A stretch of DNA of 51,786 nucleotides, taken from assembly GCA_934255545.1 (NCBI GenBank), contig CAKQOE010000016.1, positions 1-51,786 of the forward strand, read 5' to 3'. This DNA is from an uncultured Clostridia bacterium (GTDB lineage: Bacteria; Bacillota; Clostridia; Peptostreptococcales; Anaerovoracaceae). Shown piece after piece: positions 27,153 through 33,175 of this stretch. The notes beneath the pieces were generated by a model. The model saw nothing but the letters and a program-made list of their open reading frames with translations. It was not told the DNA's origin and ran no database searches. A program made the translations under genes and the position numbers. Numbering within the stretch: the first letter of the stretch is position 1; each line of letters begins with the position of its first letter.

Positions 27153-28396
27153 TGCGCCGAGTCATTTCATTTGTCATCGCTCTCGCGATGTTTACCGTTA
27201 CTGCCGCAGGAATACACGTTTACGATCACAGGCAGGCTGTTACCGACTCAAAAGCCTTCGGTGTGTGGACAAGCCGGGACAAGTTCAGTGCGCCTGAGAT
27301 CATGCGCAGCAATATAACTGACAGAACTCTGATGATAATGGGATCATCAGAGCTTACGCACAAGTCGGATACTCTCGCTCATCCTGTGAACTTTTTTGAC
27401 GAAACAGACTGTGATCCGCTGCTTATAGGGGCAGGATACACGCAGAGCCTCTTTCACGCCATAAATGTCGCGGCCATAGGTGACAGTCTCAAAGACCGCC
27501 GCGTTATACTCATAGTATCGCCGTCATGGTTTAAGAAATCAGGCGTGGTCGATGTAGCATACGCATCGCGCTTTTCAGAAAGCGAATTCACAGAAATGCT
27601 TAAGAATGATAATATTTCGGATGCGTCAAAAACATATATGATCGAAAGGACGAATAAAATGCTGCAGTCAGCCGACCCGGCCGGCTACAAGCGCGTGCTG
27701 AGTTCTGAAAATATAATTTATGCAGATAAAGCCGATAATATTGCAGATGATCCCGTCGTCAGCGCCGCCTGTCAGCCTTCATTGTCAGACAGGATAAATT
27801 TTCGCATATATAATGCGTTCAATAAAGAGCGCGCGTTATACAAGATGTCGTTTTCATCGCTTTTAAACACGGATCTGTCTGTACCGCCCACCCACCCGGA
27901 TCAGACAATATACAACACCAGCGGCGATATAGACTGGTCAGCCTTACACGATGATATCCTGACACGCAGCGCTTCATCACACAACAATCAGTTTTACATG
28001 GATCCTGACGGTTACCGTAAGATATCACATATAGTGTCCCACAAAAAGAATAAAAATAAAGATCCCTCAGTAAACTGCTATGCAAGCTCGCCTGAATACG
28101 GCGACTTCAAATGCTTCCTGCAGGTATGCAATGAGCTCGGCATTGAGGTCAACGTCTTTCTTCTGCCGCTAAACGGATACTGGTATGACTATATGGGCTA
28201 CGGCCCGCAGACACGCAGTATTTTCCGTCAGAACATAGCTGACATAACGGCTGAATACGGAGCTCGCCTCACTGATTTCAGCGCATATGACTTTACAAAA
28301 TATTTCTTTGAGGACGGTGTTCACCTTGATGAGGAAGGATGGCTCACTTTAGATGAAAAGATTTACGAATATTTTAATGAAAATAAAGAAAAATAA
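27152..28396 (+). CDS. dltD: D-alanyl transfer protein DltD
   Basis: Membrane-anchored extracytoplasmic enzyme that completes D-alanine transfer to teichoic acid. A short N-terminal signal anchor (residues 4-20) precedes an SGNH-like domain. The nucleophile motif MGSSEL is at residues 63-68 and the catalytic pair EDGVHLDEEGW has Asp388 and His391. The 414-residue length is normal. The ATG overlaps the dltC stop by one base. No dltX-like small gene is found upstream of dltA in this operon. Confidence 0.92.
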   Translation: MRRVISFVIALAMFTVTAAGIHVYDHRQAVTDSKAFGVWTSRDKFSAPEIMRSNITDRTLMIMGSSELTHKSDTLAHPVNFFDETDCDPLLIGAGYTQSLFHAINVAAIGDSLKDRRVILIVSPSWFKKSGVVDVAYASRFSESEFTEMLKNDNISDASKTYMIERTNKMLQSADPAGYKRVLSSENIIYADKADNIADDPVVSAACQPSLSDRINFRIYNAFNKERALYKMSFSSLLNTDLSVPPTHPDQTIYNTSGDIDWSALHDDILTRSASSHNNQFYMDPDGYRKISHIVSHKKNKNKDPSVNCYASSPEYGDFKCFLQVCNELGIEVNVFLLPLNGYWYDYMGYGPQTRSIFRQNIADITAEYGARLTDFSAYDFTKYFFEDGVHLDEEGWLTLDEKIYEYFNENKEK

Positions 28397-28558
28397 GACC
28401 GCATATACGATATGCTGGACTTTAATATTTTACGCCCTGATGATGATAATATATCATTATCTTATGACAGCGAACCTGTCTACTGCGCCTGTATTTATAT
28501 ATTCACAGTTCTAAAGATCATAAAAGCACTGACCGCATATTTTACTGCGCGGCAATGT

Positions 28559-28588
28559 AAAATGAGCCCTCCGATGAGGGCTCATTTT
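28559..28588 (+). terminator. Terminator of the dlt operon
   Basis: AAAATGAGCCCTC and GAGGGCTCATTTT flank CGAT, a 13-bp perfect stem whose A/T ends work on both strands. It lies 160 bases after the dltD stop. The following bases, 28589-28715, contain small GC hairpins but no gene. Confidence 0.85.
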
Positions 28589-28715
28589 AGTTACTGTCTG
28601 CAGCTCCGCTGCACGGTAATGTCTGTTCAGCCGGTGACGGCTGCTGTTTATCTGCTTAAGATAACTTTACTGTTTTCTGCAAAAAGACTTTACAGATATA
28701 AAAAGACATGGATAT

Positions 28716-28748
28716 AAAAAAAAGACCTCGGTATCGAGATCTTTTTAA
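28716..28748 (-). terminator. Terminator of tRNA-Leu copy 2
   Basis: AAAAGATCTCG and CGAGGTCTTTT pair around ATA and run into a long T-tract on the minus strand. Its stem differs from those after copies 1, 3 and 4. Confidence 0.8.
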
Positions 28749-28752
28749 AAGC

Positions 28753-28837
28753 TGGTGCGGTTGATGGGACTTGAACCCATACGTCTGCTGACACACGCCC
28801 CTCAAACGTGCCTGTCTGCCTATTCCAGCACAACCGC
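28753..28837 (-). tRNA. tRNA-Leu (anticodon GAG), copy 2
   Basis: Identical over 85 bases to copy 1, including the encoded CCA. Its promoter on the minus strand is TTGACA (28906-28901), 17 bases, TATATT (28883-28878). A perfect inverted repeat, TGTTGTG-AGA-CACAACA, lies at 28855-28871 around the transcript start. Confidence 0.95.
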
Positions 28838-28854
28838 ATATTTTATTTTATCGT

Positions 28855-28871
28855 TGTTGTGTCTCACAACA
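28855..28871 (-). promoter_or_regulatory. Perfect inverted repeat in the tRNA-Leu leader
   Basis: TGTTGTG, AGA, CACAACA, with its 3' edge 17 bases upstream of the tRNA 5' end and just downstream of the -10. Exact copies are at 29159-29175 and 29463-29479. A degenerate one is in the orphan promoter at 23581. It could be an operator or a leader hairpin that affects tRNA processing. Confidence 0.55.
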
Positions 28872-29019
28872 GATAATAATATAGCAGATATCCTGCATAT
28901 TGTCAAATATTTTTTATCGTTTTTTCAGATTTTTTATAAACCGATCACCATGCACTGACTTTTCCTGTCGATGTCGTAAGTAATTTTATCATAAATAAAT
29001 ATATGTAAATATCATATAT

Positions 29020-29050
29020 AAAAAACGGACCTCGTGCAAAGATCCGTCTT
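29020..29050 (-). terminator. Terminator of tRNA-Leu copy 3
   Basis: ACGGATC and GGTCCGT pair around a 9-base loop, followed by TTTTTT on the minus strand. An identical copy after tRNA-Leu copy 4 is at 29324-29354. Confidence 0.8.
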
Positions 29051-29056
29051 AAAAAC

Positions 29057-29141
29057 TGGTGCGGTTGATGGGACTTGAACCCATACGTCTGCTGACACAC
29101 GCCCCTCAAACGTGCCTGTCTGCCTATTCCAGCACAACCGC
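29057..29141 (-). tRNA. tRNA-Leu (anticodon GAG), copy 3
   Basis: Identical to the other three copies, 304 bases from copy 2, with its own promoter (TTGACA 29210-29205, TATATT 29187-29182) and terminator. Confidence 0.95.
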
Positions 29142-29323
29142 ATATTTTATTTTATCGTTGTTGTGTCTCACAACAGATAATAATATAGCAGATATCCTGC
29201 ATATTGTCAAATATTTTTTATCGTTTTTTCAGATTTTTTATAAACCGATCACCATGCACTGACTTTTCCTGTCGATGTCGTAAGTAATTTTATCATAAAT
29301 AAATATATGTAAATATCATATAT

Positions 29324-29354
29324 AAAAAACGGACCTCGTGCAAAGATCCGTCTT
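29324..29354 (-). terminator. Terminator of tRNA-Leu copy 4
   Basis: Same hairpin and T-tract as after copy 3, exactly 304 bases further. Confidence 0.8.
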
Positions 29355-29360
29355 AAAAAC

Positions 29361-29445
29361 TGGTGCGGTTGATGGGACTTGAACCCATACGTCTGCTGAC
29401 ACACGCCCCTCAAACGTGCCTGTCTGCCTATTCCAGCACAACCGC
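29361..29445 (-). tRNA. tRNA-Leu (anticodon GAG), copy 4
   Basis: Identical tRNA. Upstream the inverted repeat is conserved (29463-29479), but the promoter spacer differs from copies 2 and 3. It is the first gene of the array in the direction of transcription. Confidence 0.95.
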
Positions 29446-29593
29446 ATATTTTATTTTATCGTTGTTGTGTCTCACAACAGATAATAATATAACAGATATT
29501 TTATATACTGTCAAATACTTTTTTCAATTTCAGAAAATTTTTAGCAGGATCCCCTGCGTCGCCATAAACAGACTGAATACATCATCCGTACCT

Positions 29594-29610
29594 GCGGCCG
29601 TCGCCGGCCG
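29594..29610. repeat. 17-bp GC-rich repeat, left copy
   Basis: GCGGCCGTCGCCGGCCG also occurs in the same orientation at 30651-30667. The two copies bracket the gene pair 29718-30517. Each contains two CGGCCG palindromes. A GC stem at about 29620-29643 (AGCGGGAG/CCCCCTGCT) lies next to it and may terminate the leftward transcript. Confidence 0.55.
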
Positions 29611-29717
29611 TATAACAGAAAGCGGGAGCTTTCGCCCCCTGCTTTTATTCGTTTATTTAAGATCTGAAATATATCTGCGCGCTTACCGGTGACCGATCTA
29701 AAATAACGCTCCGCAGC

Positions 29718-30101
29718 TTAAAGCGTCGGACCCTTTTCTACACCGCTGAGTACGTCAAATTTCTTTTCAGGCGCGCCCTCAGGCTTATACATTTCATAAT
29801 AATGGTTAAACGCCGCCTCAGCGTCATACTCGTCGTTTGCAGTATAAAGCACTACCATATGGTCCGGATCGTCATCGTCATACTTGAATGTGATCTCGTT
29901 GCACAGACCGTAATCCCATATAAGCGTGCCTTTGTTTCCTTCATATACAGCATCCGCTTCCTGGATAACGAATCCCATGGAAGGCGCGTGCTCCATAAGG
30001 CTCCTCTGTATGTGAGACCTGTCGCCTCCGTTGCGCTGCGCGATTATCTCCATTGCCATAGCATAAGCTTCGTTAAATTCATCGTTTTCTGACTGAAACA
30101 T
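29718..30101 (-). CDS. Unidentified acidic 127-residue protein
   Basis: Not recognised. The protein is acidic and soluble, without signal or membrane segments. It is predicted helical at the N-terminus (NEAYAMAMEIIAQRNGG) and beta-rich in the middle (GTLIWDYGLCNEITFKYDDDDPDHMVVLYT). The N-terminus starts MFQSENDEF, with GGAGGCG about nine bases upstream. It follows the next unknown gene by 38 bases, so the two form a small operon. Confidence 0.75.
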   Translation of the reverse strand: MFQSENDEFNEAYAMAMEIIAQRNGGDRSHIQRSLMEHAPSMGFVIQEADAVYEGNKGTLIWDYGLCNEITFKYDDDDPDHMVVLYTANDEYDAEAAFNHYYEMYKPEGAPEKKFDVLSGVEKGPTL

Positions 30102-30139
30102 CTCAGATAACGCCTCCTTCTGTCTGATGATCGTATATA

Positions 30140-30517
30140 CTAAAGTCCTATGTGCCCAAAGAGCATTCTTTCACGTTCTCTGGCATCGAAAAGTATATAT
30201 TTTCCTGTATATTTCTGGTCGAGTGGCATTGAAAGATCGCATGTAGCTACACTCGCTTCCACAAAATCAAGCTCTGAGATAGGGACCTTCTTTCCGTCCA
30301 CCATCCTGTACTTCTTATCGTCGCCGCGCATGCCGATATTCTTTATAACTACGCACGCAAAAGAAAGCTCAAGAACGAGCACTTCAGCCACATCAAAATA
30401 TCTTGTATCAGGAAGGCAGAAATGATACTCGTCAAAAGAGCCTACCTGAAGCGGCTTTTTGTGGATCATGATCACTTCTTCTTCGTTTTCTATATTGTTA
30501 TTTTTATCCATATCCAT
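30140..30517 (-). CDS. Unidentified 125-residue protein
   Basis: Not recognised. A hydrophilic N-terminus (NNNIENEEEV) is followed by a domain with alternating hydrophobic residues, such as VAEVLVLELSFACVVIKNIGMRG, and a C-terminal KYTGKYILFDARERERMLFGH. There is no clear membrane segment. GGAGG lies ten bases before the ATG. It leads the pair with the gene at 29718-30101 and has its own operator-like promoter region. Confidence 0.75.
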   Translation of the reverse strand: MDMDKNNNIENEEEVIMIHKKPLQVGSFDEYHFCLPDTRYFDVAEVLVLELSFACVVIKNIGMRGDDKKYRMVDGKKVPISELDFVEASVATCDLSMPLDQKYTGKYILFDARERERMLFGHIGL

Positions 30518-30583
30518 AACTTAATTACCTCCGTTGTCATAAATATTTTATGTACGCAGCCGTTTCTGAAACACTCCACGCTG

Positions 30584-30611
30584 CATATGTTACAATTTTA
30601 ACATATGTCAA
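30584..30611 (-). promoter_or_regulatory. Operator-like palindrome over a putative promoter
   Basis: A perfect inverted repeat with 9-base arms (CATATGTTA and TAACATATG) and a 6-base centre lies at 30584-30607. TTGACA on the minus strand (30611-30606) overlaps one arm, and TATGCA, 18 bases downstream, is a weak -10. This would repress the 30517-29718 gene pair if bound. The regulator is not identified. Confidence 0.5.
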
Positions 30612-30650
30612 AAATGATTACAATAATAATGAATAATATCTCATCAGCCC

Positions 30651-30667
30651 GCGGCCGTCGCCGGCCG
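30651..30667. repeat. 17-bp GC-rich repeat, right copy
   Basis: Same sequence and orientation as 29594-29610. It is followed by further palindromes (CCGGATATCCGG and GGCGCGTGCAGCGCC) up to about 30690, in a 222-base gap that is otherwise AT-rich. It lies downstream of the peptide-binding lipoprotein gene on the minus strand. Confidence 0.55.
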
Positions 30668-30739
30668 GATATCCGGCGCGTGCAGCGCCGCTGCCCCGAC
30701 CCGGTCAGTGCATTTACGCATTGCTTTGATCATTTACTT

Positions 30740-32398
30740 TTACTGATCCTGCTGTGCAGCTCCTTCTGTACCGTCAGCAAGCTGATCCTCCTGTTTTTCA
30801 TCATCGTCATTATCCTGATAAACGCGTATCTTCCAATCATCGCACGCGTAATAACAGTCATTGAAGCGCGGTGCGACTATGCCGTCGAGATCAGACGTGT
30901 AAACTACAGAATACGTCCTGTACATAAGGCAGAGATACGGCATGTCATCCTCGATGATCTTCTTAGCCTTTTCGAGCGTTTCTGCCATTTTATCATTGTC
31001 AAGGCCCGTCTGCATCAAGTCAAGATAACCGTCGAGCTGTGTATTTGAATAACGCGCCGGGTTGCTGTACGCTGAATGATAAAAGCTTCTAAGATCGTAG
31101 TCCTCTGTGACCTTCCATCCTCCTATGAACATATCGTAGTTTCCTGAAGATATCGCGGAAGTGAACGACTCAGACGCTACTTCTGATATGCTTACGTTTA
31201 TGCCGTACTCAATAAGGTCTGACGCTATCAGCTGCGCTGCAGTCTTTCGTGAAACGTTATCAGCGTTAACGGCGAGCTTGAGTGTGAGCTCTGCTCCGTC
31301 AGCGTTTTCAAGCATGCTGTCGCCGTCAGTATCGCTGTAGCCTGCTGTTTTCAGATTTTCATTTGCTGTGTCTTTGTCGGGTTTATATGTATTTTTTATC
31401 TCTGTTCCGTAATATCCCGGATAGTAAAGATCATCGCTCTTTGTTCCGTAATTATAGTAAGCTGCGCCCTTTATCTCATCTCTGTCTACTATATACGCTA
31501 TAGCGCGCCTGAGAGCCGGATCAGCGCATGCTCCCGATGCGCAGTTGAAGCCGAGAGTTTCGAATTCATTTGATGTAAAGTCAGTTACATTAAGCTTTCC
31601 GTTTCCTGAAACGTCATCTCTGTCAGGCGCTGTCTCTATTATCATATTGAGCTCGCCTGACTCTACGAACCCAACATACTGAGTCTGTATCGGAGACACT
31701 GATACTTTTATGGTATTTGTCGGCTTTTCTCCGTAGTAATTAGGATTTGCCTCAAGCTTGAGCTGCTGCTTGAGATCTACTGATGTTATCATATATCTTC
31801 CCGTGCCTATCACAGCTTTGTCTGTGTTGTTTATAAAATCCCTCTGGGATGAAAACTGCGACGACGATACTACAGGGAACACAAAATCAGCAAGTGAGAT
31901 ATTATCCGAAGAGCGGAATCTGAACGTTACCTTGTTGTCGCCTGAAGCTTCGGCTTTTGTTATATTCTGCACCTGATGCTTGTACGGAGATGTGTCTGCA
32001 TTTTTGCATATATTATACGAAAATACAACGTCCTTTGGCGAAAGCGACGAGCCATCGCTGAATTTTACTCCGCTTTTAAGCGTGAACGTTACAGAACGCC
32101 CCTCTGAGTCAACGCTCCATTCTGTCGCAAGCGAAGGCTGCGGCGCAAGCGTGTCATCAAGCTCTACGAGGGAATCATAAACCAGCTTGCTTATGTGATA
32201 GAAATCATTATCCTGCGATGTCAGCGGATCGACGCTTCGCAGCACTGTGGACGACAGCGTTATCTGGTCAGAAAGCGTATACGCGTTTCCATTTTCGTCA
32301 TTATTAATGAATATGCCGCTTTTCTGACATGCAGTTAAAGCGGCTGTACATAAGAAGCACATCACAAGTGAAATTATTTTTCTGCTGTTTATGCGCAT
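30740..32398 (-). CDS. Peptide/solute-binding lipoprotein, family 5 (OppA/DppA type)
   Basis: Extracellular substrate-binding component of an ABC importer, 552 residues. The signal peptide ends in the lipobox LTAC with Cys24. The family pattern includes LVYDSLVELDDTLAPQPSLATEWSV and FTLKSGVKFSDGSSLSPKDVVFSY. The C-terminus is an acidic Gln/Asp-rich tail. No permease or ATPase gene is adjacent, so it is an orphan binding protein whose substrate (peptide, nickel, sugar) cannot be told. It follows coaE by 70 bases and may belong to that transcript. Confidence 0.92.
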   Translation of the reverse strand: MRINSRKIISLVMCFLCTAALTACQKSGIFINNDENGNAYTLSDQITLSSTVLRSVDPLTSQDNDFYHISKLVYDSLVELDDTLAPQPSLATEWSVDSEGRSVTFTLKSGVKFSDGSSLSPKDVVFSYNICKNADTSPYKHQVQNITKAEASGDNKVTFRFRSSDNISLADFVFPVVSSSQFSSQRDFINNTDKAVIGTGRYMITSVDLKQQLKLEANPNYYGEKPTNTIKVSVSPIQTQYVGFVESGELNMIIETAPDRDDVSGNGKLNVTDFTSNEFETLGFNCASGACADPALRRAIAYIVDRDEIKGAAYYNYGTKSDDLYYPGYYGTEIKNTYKPDKDTANENLKTAGYSDTDGDSMLENADGAELTLKLAVNADNVSRKTAAQLIASDLIEYGINVSISEVASESFTSAISSGNYDMFIGGWKVTEDYDLRSFYHSAYSNPARYSNTQLDGYLDLMQTGLDNDKMAETLEKAKKIIEDDMPYLCLMYRTYSVVYTSDLDGIVAPRFNDCYYACDDWKIRVYQDNDDDEKQEDQLADGTEGAAQQDQ

Positions 32399-32468
32399 AC
32401 TTTTCTCCTGTTTGTTATGTAATTTTCTGTATCATGCCTGCCCGTACACACGAGCCTGCACTATGGAA

Positions 32469-33119
32469 CTATTCTATACGCGAGTCAAGATCTGCAAGAG
32501 CCTTGTCTATGTTTCTGCAGAGGTCTTCCTTCGTGCCTGAGTTGTCTATGACGCAGTCTGCTCTTGCAAGCTTTTCCGCTCTTGATGACTGTGAGTTCAT
32601 ACGTTTAAGTATCTCTTCACGTGACAGACCGTCGCGCATTTTTATGCGGCTTATGCGCAGCTCGTCATCAAGGTCGAGCACCCATGCTTCTTCTGCAGGC
32701 TTTATGTTATAAGGCACTTCGAAAAGAAGAGGATGGTCATAAAATATGACCGTCTTCTGCAGATAGTCGTCAGGATGGTTCTCTCTCGTTACATTTTTGC
32801 TCTGCTCGTCAAACTCATCAGTTTCGGCGTTTATAAGCACGTCAACATATTTTTTTATGATGTTGTCAAGCTTTTCTTTCTGCTTCGGATCTGAGAAAAC
32901 GATCTTTCCGACGTATTTTCTGTTCATAGTGCCGTCCGGAAGCAGCGCATCCGGCCCGAATGCCTCAACGATATCTTTCAGGGCCGGCTGACCCGGCTCC
33001 TGAAGCTTTCTTGTTTCCATATCAAAGTCAATAGTCTGAAATCCTAACTTATGAAGATATTCGGATGCTGTTGATTTTCCTGATCCGATTCCTCCTGTAA
33101 GTCCAATAATGTGCATCAT
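32469..33119 (-). CDS. coaE: Dephospho-CoA kinase
   Basis: Adds the 3'-phosphate in the last step of CoA synthesis. The P-loop GLTGGIGSGKST, the base of the substrate site (FQTIDFDMETRKL), and DHPLLFEVPYN are present. The usual LLFE motif is intact. The length of 216 residues is about 15 longer than typical because of an acidic insertion near residues 100-125 (ETDEFDEQSKNVTRENHPDD). Two adjacent ATG codons could serve as start; AAAAAAGGG lies upstream. It follows polA by 56 bases, across a hairpin at 33147-33163. Confidence 0.93.
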   Translation of the reverse strand: MMHIIGLTGGIGSGKSTASEYLHKLGFQTIDFDMETRKLQEPGQPALKDIVEAFGPDALLPDGTMNRKYVGKIVFSDPKQKEKLDNIIKKYVDVLINAETDEFDEQSKNVTRENHPDDYLQKTVIFYDHPLLFEVPYNIKPAEEAWVLDLDDELRISRIKMRDGLSREEILKRMNSQSSRAEKLARADCVIDNSGTKEDLCRNIDKALADLDSRIE

Positions 33120-33146
33120 ATCTACCCTTTTTTCTGAAATTTTTTG

Positions 33147-33163
33147 CGTCGGCCAGGCCGACG
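33147..33163. repeat. GC-rich hairpin between polA and coaE
   Basis: CGTCGGCC and GGCCGACG flank a single A, an 8-1-8 palindrome. On the minus strand it is followed by GCAAAAAATTTC rather than a U-tract, so it may stabilise the upstream mRNA end or be a weak pause site, not a standard terminator. Confidence 0.5.
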
Positions 33164-33175
33164 TACTGTTTATAT

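Larger units (their letters stand above)
28753..29497. repeat. Tandem 304-bp units carrying tRNA-Leu(GAG), two full and one partial
   Basis: Units 28753-29056 and 29057-29360 appear identical by eye, each holding tRNA, promoter, inverted repeat and the next gene's terminator. A third starts at 29361 and remains identical through the tRNA and inverted repeat, then drifts in the promoter, losing identity near 29497. Near-perfect identity of non-coding DNA implies recent duplication or gene conversion. Confidence 0.9.

Noticed and set aside
28753..29360. CRISPR-like array of repeats
   Set aside because: The repeated unit is a tRNA gene with promoter and terminator, not short repeats with unique spacers.
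30605..31048. 147-codon plus-strand frame opposite the peptide-binding protein gene
   Set aside because: It is antisense to a well-supported gene, starts in a hairpin-rich gap and shows no family features.
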